From assembly GCA_964549915.1 (NCBI GenBank), contig CAZJWX010000001.1:62001-126000 (forward strand): a stretch of 64,000 nucleotides of DNA. The letters are read 5' to 3'. Every line of letters starts with the position of its first letter. The first letter of the stretch is position 1. Source of the stretch: JAUZRW01 sp964549915. GTDB taxonomy: Bacteria; Chloroflexota; Anaerolineae; Aggregatilineales; Phototrophicaceae. This document shows positions 8,546-16,683 of this stretch, in pieces. Below the pieces are notes generated by a model that was given only the letters and a program-made list of their open reading frames with translations, made no database searches and had not been told where the DNA came from. Position numbers and translations under genes: made by a program.

Positions 8546-9820
8546 ATGGGACGGTATCGCAAGATCAAGCGTGATTATTCGCAGTCCTTCTTCAGCCGTC
8601 GCAAGAATTACGCCCGTCTGTACTTCGTTGTCTTCATGCTGCTGCTGATTCTGGGAATCCCGCTCTTCGCCTACTGGCAGTATGACACCCTGCAACTGAC
8701 GGCGATGGATGCCTTCGGCATCGCGCCTACGCCGACACCGTATGCGGCAGAACGCGCCAGCGCAGGGCAGGACGCCTATGTGCAGGGCAATATTGACACT
8801 GCCGCCCAGCAGTTCGAACAGGCTGTCACGCAGCAGCCCCAGAACCCGGATTACCTGTACGAATACGGCGTTCTCTTGATCGAACTGGATCGCAACGAAG
8901 AAGCCTACGAAATCGGCATGCAGATGACCGAAATGGCACCTGATGACCCGCGCGGCTATGCGCTGGCGGCCAATTCCGTCGCCTACGACCGCCCGACCGA
9001 GTCGATCCAGCTTGCGCTGGTGGGCATCGAACTGGGTCAACAATTCGCGCCGCTGCACAGCGCACTGGCGATCGCGTACACCCAGCTTTCGCGCTACCAG
9101 GAAGCCCTGCGCCAGGGCGATCTCGCCGTGCGTCTCGCACCGATGGATGCGAATGCCCGCCGCGCCTACGCCTTCCCGCTGATTTTCACCGGAGACTACG
9201 CCGAAGCGATTCGCCAGTTGGAGCAGGCTATCGCCATCAATCCGAACCTGACCGGAGCTTACTTCGAACTGGCGAGCCTCTACCGCAACCGCGCCATCAA
9301 TCGCCCGGAACAGGCCGTCGCCATCTATAACGCGGTGCTGGAACTGGAGCCGAATAACGAACGCGCATATTTGCGCCTCTGCGAGACCTACGCCGCCGTT
9401 GGCCTCTTCCAGGATGCTGAGCCGTATTGCGACTCCGCCCTCGAAATCGCCCCGGATTATTCGTCGGCCTGGCGGATGCGCGGGCAGCTTCGGTACAGCC
9501 GCCGCAACTACGAAGGCTCGATTGAAGCCTTTCAGGAATGCATTGCCCTCAGCAGCGATGACCCGGGGGATTTCGACGAGGTAGAGATCGAATGCCTGTA
9601 TATTCGCGGTTTGGCGCATTACTTCCTCGCCGAATGTGACCTGGCCTGGGAATGGCTGAATGTCGCCTTGAATCACCCGGCAGCGACGGGCAGCGTGCTC
9701 GATTCGATCACGACGGGGATGTTCAACGTCACCGAGCGCTGTCCGGGGTATCGCGGACGATCCTTGCCGACGCCCATTCCACCGACGCCCATTCCGCCCA
9801 CGCCCATCGGCGGTTACTGA
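8546..9820 (+). CDS. Membrane-anchored tetratricopeptide repeat protein
   Basis: The 424-residue protein has a basic N-terminus and one membrane helix (about 24-44), leaving the remainder outside the cytoplasm. It carries about eight TPR-like helix pairs from residue 68 to 385, recognisable by repeats such as AYVQGNIDTAAQQFEQAV and GDYAEAIRQLEQAIAINPN. The last 17 residues contain three tandem PTPI units. TPR arrays mediate protein-protein contacts; no enzymatic domain is fused. The role is probably scaffolding at the membrane. The ATG is preceded only by a distant GAGG, so the start is moderately supported. Confidence 0.8.
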   Translation: MGRYRKIKRDYSQSFFSRRKNYARLYFVVFMLLLILGIPLFAYWQYDTLQLTAMDAFGIAPTPTPYAAERASAGQDAYVQGNIDTAAQQFEQAVTQQPQNPDYLYEYGVLLIELDRNEEAYEIGMQMTEMAPDDPRGYALAANSVAYDRPTESIQLALVGIELGQQFAPLHSALAIAYTQLSRYQEALRQGDLAVRLAPMDANARRAYAFPLIFTGDYAEAIRQLEQAIAINPNLTGAYFELASLYRNRAINRPEQAVAIYNAVLELEPNNERAYLRLCETYAAVGLFQDAEPYCDSALEIAPDYSSAWRMRGQLRYSRRNYEGSIEAFQECIALSSDDPGDFDEVEIECLYIRGLAHYFLAECDLAWEWLNVALNHPAATGSVLDSITTGMFNVTERCPGYRGRSLPTPIPPTPIPPTPIGGY

Positions 9821-9848
9821 GCCGATCCGCCCAACCAGGCGCTTTGCA

Positions 9849-9876
9849 TTGCATTCCGATGCGGGCTGGCTACAAT
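9849..9876 (+). promoter_or_regulatory. Candidate promoter for the YcgQ-like gene
   Basis: TTGCAT (9849-9854), 16 bases, then TACAAT (9871-9876), 30 bases before the ATG at 9907. The same TTGCAT/TACAAT pair recurs upstream of 14205 with 15-base spacing. Confidence 0.45.
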
Positions 9877-9906
9877 GGCGGCTGATGAGTTGTTGGAGGT
9901 AGTTTG

Positions 9907-10668
9907 ATGATTTCGCCGGAGAAGCTCAAGGTCGGCGTGCGGGCAGACCGCCGCGAGTGGCTCAAGACGTTCATCCTGCTGGCGATGGGCGTGTACTTCA
10001 TCGTATTGATCGTCACTGGAAACTTGACCAATTACATCAACCTGCGCTTCGCCTGGTTGTCCCATGTGGCGGCGGGGATTCTGCTGCTGCTGGGGGCGTG
10101 GAGCGTGTGGCGGCTCATTCGCAATCAACCGCTGTTCGTCGCCGCAGGGGATAACACCCACATCCCGCTCTCCTGGGGGGCGATTGGCGTGCTGGCGATT
10201 CCGCTGTTGCTGGCGACCTTCGTGCCATCGCAGCCGCTGGGTGTGGAAGCCATTTCGGGCGGAATCAGCGTTGAACCCATTGGCGGTGCCAGTGCCGAAG
10301 CGGGCTACATCGTGCCGCCGGAAGAGCGCAACGTGCTGCAATGGCTGCGCGAATTCAACAATGCGGACAACCCGGCGGAGATGAACGGGCAGCCCGTCGA
10401 CATCATCGCCTTCGTGTACCGCGAGCCGGATATGCAGGAAACGCAGTTCATGGCGGCGCGCTTCACCATGAGCTGCTGCGTGGCGGACGCCTTCGCCATT
10501 GGTATGCCCGTCGAATACGCGAATGCGGCGGACTTCGAAACGGGTGCCTGGGTACGCATCCAGGGCACGCTGCAAGCCGGGTCATTCCAGGGTGAACAGC
10601 TTCCGATCATCGTGCCGGAAAGTGTCGAACCCGTTGAAGAGCCGCGGAACCCCTATCTCTACGGCTGA
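9907..10668 (+). CDS. YcgQ/TIGR03943 family membrane protein (DUF1980)
   Basis: The protein is 253 residues from ATG at 9907, seven bases after GGAGG; a TTG one codon earlier is less likely. Membrane segments lie near 20-38, 48-66 and 88-106. The C-terminal extracytoplasmic domain has the family motif FTMSCCVADA and the closing strands WVRIQGTL. In Bacillus, YcgQ is encoded with the permease YcgR (DUF318), and family members are often linked to metal or zinc stress. No YcgR-like permease gene is adjacent here. The two vicinal Cys of the SCC motif are the most likely functional residues. Confidence 0.82.
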   Translation: MISPEKLKVGVRADRREWLKTFILLAMGVYFIVLIVTGNLTNYINLRFAWLSHVAAGILLLLGAWSVWRLIRNQPLFVAAGDNTHIPLSWGAIGVLAIPLLLATFVPSQPLGVEAISGGISVEPIGGASAEAGYIVPPEERNVLQWLREFNNADNPAEMNGQPVDIIAFVYREPDMQETQFMAARFTMSCCVADAFAIGMPVEYANAADFETGAWVRIQGTLQAGSFQGEQLPIIVPESVEPVEEPRNPYLYG

Positions 10669-10683
10669 TTCTACTCGGTCGAA

Positions 10684-11466
10684 TTACGACTCAACCTGAT
10701 CGTCGAAGGAGCCGTGCCGCCCTGCACCCCCTGCGAAGCGTGCGGCTCCGTCCAGGCCATCTTCGCGCAGGGATTCCATGCCCAGGGCAAATTCGCGGCG
10801 CATGGCCTCAGTGAAGCCGTGTTCGTAGCTTTCGTAGGTCGAGCGTCGGTCATTGCGCATGCAGGTCTGCGGGAATTGCGCCAACTGCGCCGCCAATTCC
10901 TCCGCTGCTCGCCGTGCGTGCCCCTGCGGCACAACACGATTCGCCAGCCCTATGCGCAGCGCTTCTTCAGCATCCACCGGACGCCCGGTGAGGATCAGAT
11001 CGAGCGCGTGGCTGAGGCCGATCAGCCGGGGCAGTCGCACCGTACCGCCGTCAACCAGCGGCACACCCCAACGACGACAGAAAATGCCGAAGATCGCGTC
11101 TTCTTCCATCACACGCAGGTCGCACCACAGCGCCAATTCCATGCCGCCAGCCACCGCATAGCCGCTGACCGCCGCGATCACGGGCTTGCTCAGCAGCATC
11201 CGGCTGACTCCCATCGGTGCATCGCCCTCGGCTTGCATGCGATTACGCCGCGACTCATCCGCCATCGCCTTCAGGTCAGCGCCCGCACAAAAATGCCCGT
11301 GCGCCCCATGAAAGACCGCCACCCGCGCCGCGTCATCGGCTTCGAAGGCGCGAAAGGCCGCTGCCAGCGCTTCGGCAGTCGGGCGATCAACCGCATTCCG
11401 TACCTCCGGGCGATCCAGAATAATCGTCATGACAAAACCGTTTTTCTCCGTTCGGACGCTGCTCAT
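10684..11466 (-). CDS. Enoyl-CoA hydratase/isomerase (crotonase) family protein
   Basis: The protein is 260 residues from ATG at 11466, with GGGGAG ten bases upstream; a longer frame starts 36 bases earlier. Oxyanion-hole segments are present: HFCAGADLKAM for CoA-thioester binding and AVAGGMELAL for the second backbone NH. The helix usually bearing the second catalytic Glu reads RRWGVPLVDGGTVRLPRL, typical of a crotonase subgroup in which the canonical PE pair is replaced. The exact reaction (hydration, isomerisation or thioester hydrolysis) is therefore open. It is a single-gene unit convergent with the YcgQ-like gene, whose stop is 15 bases away. Confidence 0.87.
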   Translation of the reverse strand: MSSVRTEKNGFVMTIILDRPEVRNAVDRPTAEALAAAFRAFEADDAARVAVFHGAHGHFCAGADLKAMADESRRNRMQAEGDAPMGVSRMLLSKPVIAAVSGYAVAGGMELALWCDLRVMEEDAIFGIFCRRWGVPLVDGGTVRLPRLIGLSHALDLILTGRPVDAEEALRIGLANRVVPQGHARRAAEELAAQLAQFPQTCMRNDRRSTYESYEHGFTEAMRREFALGMESLREDGLDGAARFAGGAGRHGSFDDQVES

Positions 11467-11502
11467 GCGCTGCACTCCCCACAATTCGTAAGAAAGTCTC
11501 AT

Positions 11503-11508
11503 TATACT
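11503..11508 (+). promoter_or_regulatory. -10-like TATACT upstream of the DHA2 exporter
   Basis: TATACT followed by CG lies 92 bases before the exporter ATG. The same TATACTCG string occurs before the crotonase at 50354 and the aldo/keto reductase at 58331. No clear -35 is seen in any of the three. Confidence 0.3.
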
Positions 11509-11600
11509 CGCCCCGACGCAGCACCCCTACCGATTCAGCTAGTCGCGTCATCTGGAAGGGGAGAGTATGCTCGTAGAGCAGCAAGCATATGAGGGAGAAC

Positions 11601-13202
11601 ATGGCAGAACAACCGAAGAAGAAGAGAACCGTGAGGTTCGATGCAACCGGGCGCTGGGTGCTGGTCGCCACCGTCAGCGCGTCGAGCATGGCATTCATTA
11701 TGCAGTCTGCGCTGAATGTTGCGCTGCCGCCGATTCAAGATGACTTAGATGCAACGGGTGCTGACCTGGTGTGGATCGTCAACGCCTTCCAACTCCTGCT
11801 CTCCGCGCTGATTCTCCTGGGCGGTGCGCTGGGTGACCTCTATGGGCGTAAGCGCATCTACATGCTCGGCATTCTGGTTTTCACGGGTTCCTGCGTTGTG
11901 GCAGGGCTGGCACAAACCACCGAGCTTCTGATCGCGGCGCGTGCAATTCAGGGGATCGGCGGAGCGTTGATGGTTCCCGGCAGTCTGGCGATCATTTCCT
12001 CTTGTTTCGGCGATGAGACGCGCGGCCTGGCAATCGGCACGTGGTCAACCTTCACCACTGGCGCTTCGATCCTCGCGCCGACTCTGGGCGGTCTGCTGGC
12101 CGATGCCGGCCTCTGGCGTGCGATCTTCTTCATGTGCGTGCCGCTGGCGGCGCTGTCGCTCTATGCGCTGGTGAATCATGTGCCGGAGAGCCGGGACGAA
12201 GATATGCCGCAGATTCTCGATATTCCCGGCGCGATGCTCATCACGCTGGCGTTGGGGGGCATCATCTTCGGTGCGACGGAAATCGGGCGTGCTGGCGCTA
12301 TTGACTTCGCCGAGACGCCGCTGCCGCTGGTCGCGGTGGGGTTGGGGTTGGTGGCGCTGGTGGCTTTTTATTTCGTCGAACGACGCAGCGATCATCCGCT
12401 GGTTCCGCTGCGGCTCTTCATTTCGCGCACCTTCCTGGGGGCGAACCTGATGACGCTCTTCTTGTATGGGGCGTTGGCGGGTGCGCTGCTCTTCCTGCCG
12501 CTGAATTTGCAGCAGATCCAGGGCTATTCGGCGACGGTCTCCGGACTGGCATCGCTTCCCGTGACCTTCGGCATCATGCTGATGTCGCCCTTCATGGGGC
12601 GGCTGGTGGATCGCATCGGGCCACGACTGCCGATGACGATTGGGCCGCTGATCGTCGGGATTGGTTTTCTGGTGCTGGCGATTCCGGGCGTGACGGAGGG
12701 GGCGAGTCAGTATTGGGTCACGTACTTCCCCGGTCTGGTGATCCTGGGCATTGGTATGGGTTTCGTCGTCGCCCCGCTGACGACTGCCGCCCTCGGTTCG
12801 GTGCCGCAGCGCAATTCCGGCGTGGCCTCGGGCATCAACAACTTCATGTCACGTGCCTCCGGTGCGCTCACGCAGGCCATCCTGGGGGGGATCGCCCTGA
12901 TTGCCTTCGCGACGGCCTTGCAGTTCAACGTCAGCGCCCTGGATGTGCCGCCGCAGGCTGAAATGCAGATCATGGAGAATGCCGAGGACTTCGGCAATAC
13001 CGCTGTGCCGGATGGCCTGGACGAAGAGACAACCGCCCAGATGGCGACTGCCGTTGATTGGGCTTTTGTGGATACCTTCCGCCTGCTGATGGTCATCGCT
13101 GCGGCGCTTTGCTTCCTCAGCGCAGCGCTTTCCGCTGCCCTGGTGCAGAAAGAACTGAAACCCCCGCCAGAACTGCTGCAAAAACCCGTTGTGGTCACCT
13201 GA
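11601..13202 (+). CDS. MFS drug exporter, DHA2 (EmrB/QacA-like) family
   Basis: The protein is 533 residues from ATG at 11601, which has GAGGGAG upstream; an in-frame ATG at 11589 is the alternative. There are fourteen predicted membrane helices. MFS motif A is GDLYGRKR after helix 2. A DHA2-type motif C is seen in ASILAPTLGGLLAD of helix 5, and MVPGSLAI marks helix 4. These features indicate a proton-driven multidrug or metabolite exporter. The last helix is followed by a short cytoplasmic tail. No regulator gene lies next to it; the crotonase upstream is divergent. The substrate is unknown. Confidence 0.88.
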   Translation: MAEQPKKKRTVRFDATGRWVLVATVSASSMAFIMQSALNVALPPIQDDLDATGADLVWIVNAFQLLLSALILLGGALGDLYGRKRIYMLGILVFTGSCVVAGLAQTTELLIAARAIQGIGGALMVPGSLAIISSCFGDETRGLAIGTWSTFTTGASILAPTLGGLLADAGLWRAIFFMCVPLAALSLYALVNHVPESRDEDMPQILDIPGAMLITLALGGIIFGATEIGRAGAIDFAETPLPLVAVGLGLVALVAFYFVERRSDHPLVPLRLFISRTFLGANLMTLFLYGALAGALLFLPLNLQQIQGYSATVSGLASLPVTFGIMLMSPFMGRLVDRIGPRLPMTIGPLIVGIGFLVLAIPGVTEGASQYWVTYFPGLVILGIGMGFVVAPLTTAALGSVPQRNSGVASGINNFMSRASGALTQAILGGIALIAFATALQFNVSALDVPPQAEMQIMENAEDFGNTAVPDGLDEETTAQMATAVDWAFVDTFRLLMVIAAALCFLSAALSAALVQKELKPPPELLQKPVVVT

Positions 13203-13232
13203 GCGGCCAGCGAGCTTTGTCCAGCATTGCTT

Positions 13233-13265
13233 TCGTTGTGGGGTAGTACAACTGCCTCACAACGA
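13233..13265 (+). terminator. Long hairpin after the DHA2 exporter
   Basis: TCGTTGTG (13233-13240) pairs with CACAACGA (13258-13265), and an inner GGTAGT/ACTGCC pairing extends the stem. TTTTG follows. It lies 30 bases after the exporter stop and is a plausible intrinsic terminator. Confidence 0.6.
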
Positions 13266-13304
13266 TTTTGCGGCCTCATCTGCTCAGGTAAGTTTCATAC
13301 TCTC

Positions 13305-13336
13305 TTGACCTTTGCATAACAATCCACAGATATGCT
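13305..13336 (+). promoter_or_regulatory. Candidate promoter for the small acidic protein
   Basis: TTGACC (13305-13310) lies about 85 bases before the gene at 13419. TATGCT (13331-13336) is 20 bases downstream; GATATG at 18 bases is an alternative -10. Neither is ideal. Confidence 0.3.
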
Positions 13337-13418
13337 CAACGAGCAATAGAGATTTTTTCTTTCTTTACCCCAATTGCGGTGGCTATGCCGCAACTCTCTT
13401 CTGAATAGGAGGATCGCT

Positions 13419-13706
13419 ATGCCAGATCATGAGACCGTCACAATTCGCTTCGTTTTGAATCTGCCGACGGAAGACCTCGCCACCCTGGACGTAGCCTTCG
13501 CTGATGCCCGTCAGGCGCGGCGCGCCATCAACGCGGTGCTGGGTGCGAATGGCCCGCTGGTCTCGGTCAAGAACGCGACCAACATCCCGGTCTTGATCCG
13601 CAGTGCGGATGTGTCGGCGGCTTTCCCGGTGGATTACGAAAGCCAGGATGACGACGAAGACGAGGATGAAGATGCCGATGACGAGTCGGCATCGGACGAA
13701 GAGTGA
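13419..13706 (+). CDS. Small protein with poly-acidic tail, unknown function
   Basis: The protein is 95 residues from ATG at 13419, eight bases after AGGAGG, so the start is well supported. The first 70 residues look like a compact alpha/beta domain (strand VTIRFVLNL, helix with DARQARRAINAVLG, strand VLIRSA). The last 23 residues are almost entirely Asp, Glu and Ser. There is no membrane segment or known motif. An acidic tail like this may mediate electrostatic binding to basic proteins. It is flanked by its own candidate promoter and terminator, so it is probably monocistronic. Confidence 0.65.
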   Translation: MPDHETVTIRFVLNLPTEDLATLDVAFADARQARRAINAVLGANGPLVSVKNATNIPVLIRSADVSAAFPVDYESQDDDEDEDEDADDESASDEE

Positions 13707-13726
13707 CCTCATAATGGAGGCATATC

Positions 13727-13750
13727 AGGCGAATTCATCGGGATTCGCCT
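13727..13750 (+). terminator. Hairpin after the acidic-tail gene
   Basis: AGGCGAAT (13727-13734) pairs with ATTCGCCT (13743-13750) across an eight-base loop, followed by TGCTCTTCC. It is 20 bases after the stop codon. Confidence 0.6.
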
Positions 13751-13820
13751 TGCTCTTCCCCGCCGCCTTTCCCCATAATCGAGCGACGAACTGAATAGGT
13801 GCAGTGAAGAGGCATTCCAC

Positions 13821-14129
13821 ATGCAGATTGTTCGTTGTATCTCTTGCGATGGCTACGGCTGGTTTGAAGATGACTTCACGGGAGAGGCCGAAGACTGTGA
13901 CTGGTGCGGCGGCATTGGCTACGTCTACCGTGCAGACGACGGAACGGATCACAAAATCCCCCTTACTGACCTGCGCGACACAGGCGTCTCGCAGCAGCTC
14001 GAGCAGCTTGAAGCGCAGCGGATGCGCGAGATGGGGTATCAGGGCGAAGCCCGCAAACCCTGGGAGCAGGCCATCCGTCGTGGGACGCAGGGCGGTATGA
14101 ACCCCTATGAAACTGATGACGAAGGCTGA
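13821..14129 (+). CDS. Small DnaJ-type zinc-finger protein
   Basis: The 102-residue protein begins with two CxxCxGxG units, CISCDGYG (residues 6-13) and CDWCGGIG (26-33). This is the arrangement that binds one zinc in the DnaJ Cys-rich domain. A short beta segment follows, then a helical tail with QQLEQLEAQRMREMGY. No J-domain is present. Such mini zinc fingers are usually of unknown function; a role in protein or nucleic-acid binding is inferred. GAAGAGG lies nine bases before the ATG. Confidence 0.72.
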   Translation: MQIVRCISCDGYGWFEDDFTGEAEDCDWCGGIGYVYRADDGTDHKIPLTDLRDTGVSQQLEQLEAQRMREMGYQGEARKPWEQAIRRGTQGGMNPYETDDEG

Positions 14130-14150
14130 GCAGCGCAAGAAAGCTTAAGT

Positions 14151-14177
14151 TTGCATGAGGGCGAATTGTCCTACAAT
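14151..14177 (+). promoter_or_regulatory. Candidate promoter for the 91-residue protein
   Basis: TTGCAT (14151-14156), 15 bases, TACAAT (14172-14177); the gene starts at 14205. The hexamers match those upstream of 9907. Confidence 0.45.
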
Positions 14178-14204
14178 GTGAAAAACAACGCAAACTGAGA
14201 GCAC

Positions 14205-14480
14205 ATGCACATGCCAACGGACTTCGGCAATCAAATTCACACCTGGGAGGAACAGCCTTCCAAGCAGGTGATCCAATCTTTCCTGAGCGATGTGCGCGGT
14301 TATGTGACCTTCGTCAACCGGGTATCCGAATTGCTGCGCATCACCGATGAAACTGCGGAGATCGCACTCGATGGCGAGACGACAGTCGCGGATTTGATGT
14401 ACTGGGTCTTGCAACGTGGGGAGAATTTGCAGGTTTCTGCGGATATGCTCTACGAATACGTCAATGGGCTGGCGGAATAG
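14205..14480 (+). CDS. Small uncharacterised protein
   Basis: The 91-residue protein could start at ATG 14205 or at a second ATG two codons later. It is soluble and predicted to be helical throughout (VIQSFLSDVRGYVTFVNRVSELL, then VADLMYWVLQRG). No motif is recognised. Its stop codon abuts the stop of the convergent deacetylase-like gene with no gap. Its own candidate promoter supports it being real. Confidence 0.55.
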   Translation: MHMPTDFGNQIHTWEEQPSKQVIQSFLSDVRGYVTFVNRVSELLRITDETAEIALDGETTVADLMYWVLQRGENLQVSADMLYEYVNGLAE

Positions 14481-15407
14481 TCAGCCCATCGTCCGGCGCC
14501 ACTGCTGCGCTGCACGGTAGACCGTCGTCCACTCCACGATGTCGCCCGCTGCCTGAAGGCGTGTTTCCAGCGTCCGCAGATTGGCGATCATGGTTTCCAG
14601 GGAATGGGCATAGAGCAAATCCGGCTCCTGGAGCATGGCCTCCGCCGGATGCAGAATCAGCACCCATACAGATAATGCCTCTCCCGGCAGCGTTTCCTGC
14701 CAGCGTTCCAGTGCCTGCTCCCACAAATCCGCGTGAATACAGGGATTCATGTAGCGCAGTTTCGGTTGCCTGTCATACGATGCCTGGAAGTACCAGCTAT
14801 TCATGGGTACTTCCAGAAGCTGCCGCGTTGCTCCTGCCACTTTCACATCATCCGGGGCGGGATAGTAGGGTTGGTTCGGCGTACCTGACCAGTTCCGCGG
14901 ATGCCCGTTGGCGCTGTCGTCGCGCCCAGGGATTGCCGTAGAATCGACCAAAAAGCCCAATTTTTCCAGCAAATCCAGCGTTTGTGGCGTTTGCCACGCT
15001 TCTCCCATGCGAAAGGTCAGCAGCGGCCATTCTGCGCCATGCAGCGCCTTCCAGATGCGCTCTAGCTCTTGCACGGCCTGCGCCGGATCCGTGATGATGG
15101 TCGGTTGTTCGTCACCCTGGGGCATCGTGTACAGGTGCGGATGCCAGCCGAATTCATCGCCACGCTGCAGCGCCGCACGCCAGAAATCAGCGTGTTTTTC
15201 CAGCAGGTAACGCACGCTGCCATAGGCGTCCTCAAGCTGCCCGTCGGCACGCACGTACCATGTCAGCGGTATCCCCGCCAACGCACCGGGAAAGTGCTGC
15301 ATCGCGAAGTGCAGGCCATCCCAGCGCAAATCTCGCCGATCCGGGTCATGGGTGTTGAGTCCGTCGGGGTCGGTATCAATCGTCAGGCAGAGCAAGTGTT
15401 TCGCCAT
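14481..15407 (-). CDS. Polysaccharide deacetylase-like (NodB-fold) protein
   Basis: The 308-residue protein resembles the NodB/glycoside-deacetylase barrel. The N-terminal strand LLCLTIDTDPDG carries the Asp pair expected at the metal site. WHPHLY (residues about 87-92) gives the His pair that normally ligates the metal. The HPAEAM segment near residue 253 supplies a C-terminal His often used in catalysis. The match is partial, so the substrate and even the reaction are uncertain. It starts three bases after the ATP-grasp gene stop and is translationally coupled to it, implying a shared pathway. Confidence 0.62.
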   Translation of the reverse strand: MAKHLLCLTIDTDPDGLNTHDPDRRDLRWDGLHFAMQHFPGALAGIPLTWYVRADGQLEDAYGSVRYLLEKHADFWRAALQRGDEFGWHPHLYTMPQGDEQPTIITDPAQAVQELERIWKALHGAEWPLLTFRMGEAWQTPQTLDLLEKLGFLVDSTAIPGRDDSANGHPRNWSGTPNQPYYPAPDDVKVAGATRQLLEVPMNSWYFQASYDRQPKLRYMNPCIHADLWEQALERWQETLPGEALSVWVLILHPAEAMLQEPDLLYAHSLETMIANLRTLETRLQAAGDIVEWTTVYRAAQQWRRTMG

Positions 15408-15410
15408 GAG

Positions 15411-16598
15411 TCAGGCCATTTCGTAGCGCATCGTGGCAATCGCTTGAGTCGCAATTTGCATCGCGTCTTCGCGCGTCTCGCCCGTCGTCACGCAGTAACC
15501 GGGGCGGTCGGCATCGCCTGCAATCGCGCTCACCACTGTTCCCGGTGCCAGATGAAAGCCGAAGTCCAGGACTCCAGGGAGTGCCCTGGCTTCTTCGACC
15601 CCGGTGGCAGATTGGAAGACGCCTTGCGGGGGCGAGAAGAAGCGATAGACCGCGCCGCGCCGGGAGGTGGGCGTGATGTCTGTCTCTTCGCCCAGCAGAA
15701 TCTGCGCCAGGGCACGCGGCATGGAGATTCCGCTGACGGCTTCCACAATCTGCCCGAAGATATGCCCACCGCCCGGTCGTGCCCCCATTTCGATCAGGTA
15801 GATGGCATCGCCGACAACCATCACTTCGGCATGAATCGCACAGTCATCGAGGCCCAGTGCCCGCGCTGCCCGGATGATGAGGTCGTCGGTTTGCTGCAAG
15901 ATGGCCTGCGGGAGCTTCGCCGGGTAGTTGAGCGCCATCGCCACACGAAAGCGCGGATGCGGTTGGTGCTCTTTGTCGGATTTCGCCAGTACGCTGGCAC
16001 GTCCGCGATGCACCAGCCCTTCGATGGTCATCTCTGTGCCGTCAATGTATTCTTCGACGATGAAGCGCCCCGTGCGCTGGTGCTGCCCCGCAAATTCCAT
16101 CGACCATTCCAGGTCTGCGGGTGTGTCGGCGCGGCTGATACCCCGGCTGCCCCAGTTGCGTGTGGGCTTCAGGATCAGCGGATAACCGATTTGCAGCGCA
16201 GCCTCTGGAATTTGCGCCAGGTCATCCACGATGCGAAAACGCGGCTGTGGCAGGCCCGCGGCGGCCCAGGCTTCGCGCATCATGCCCTTATCCAGCGCCC
16301 GCAGCGCCACATCCGGCGAGATGTGATGCAGTCCAAGTCGTTGACTGGCTTCGGCTGCGGCCAGCAACCCGGCCTCGTTCACCGCCAGGATCGCATCCGC
16401 GCCGATTTCCTGCGCATAATTCGTGATGCCGTCGGTATCAACTAAATCAATGATGGCGCTGCCGTTGGCGACCTCGAAGGCCGGGGCCGACGGATTGCGG
16501 TCGACGGCATAGACGCGATGCCCCAGCGCCTGTATGCCGCGAATGGAGTGTTTCATCAGCTCGCCCGCGCCAAGCTGCAAAATCGTCTTCGTGCTCAT
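15411..16598 (-). CDS. ATP-grasp domain ligase, substrate unknown
   Basis: The protein is 395 residues from ATG at 16598; the frame is open further upstream but without support. Domains in order: a Rossmann-like N-terminal domain (ILQLGAGELMKHSI, about 5-90), the ATP-grasp nucleotide-binding region with YPLILKPTRNWGSRGIS and FIVEEYIDGTEMTIEGL, and the Mg site AIYLIEMGARPGGG. A C-terminal lid completes the fold. It resembles PurK, biotin carboxylase and amino-acid ligases of the carboxylate-amine ligase superfamily, which activate a carboxylate as acyl phosphate. It is followed after three bases by the deacetylase-like gene and preceded by the RraA-like gene 85 bases upstream. Confidence 0.82.
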   Translation of the reverse strand: MSTKTILQLGAGELMKHSIRGIQALGHRVYAVDRNPSAPAFEVANGSAIIDLVDTDGITNYAQEIGADAILAVNEAGLLAAAEASQRLGLHHISPDVALRALDKGMMREAWAAAGLPQPRFRIVDDLAQIPEAALQIGYPLILKPTRNWGSRGISRADTPADLEWSMEFAGQHQRTGRFIVEEYIDGTEMTIEGLVHRGRASVLAKSDKEHQPHPRFRVAMALNYPAKLPQAILQQTDDLIIRAARALGLDDCAIHAEVMVVGDAIYLIEMGARPGGGHIFGQIVEAVSGISMPRALAQILLGEETDITPTSRRGAVYRFFSPPQGVFQSATGVEEARALPGVLDFGFHLAPGTVVSAIAGDADRPGYCVTTGETREDAMQIATQAIATMRYEMA

Positions 16599-16683
16599 GG
16601 GAGTTGCTTTTCTGGTGGCTGAGTCCGGGCAATTTTCATCCAGAGGAAAAAGTAGATCAAGCGTTGGCTCGCACGCGAGACCC

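Noticed and set aside
15069..16445. A 458-codon plus-strand frame opposite the ATP-grasp and deacetylase-like genes.
   Set aside because: Antisense to two genes with clear conserved motifs; no ribosome site or domain.
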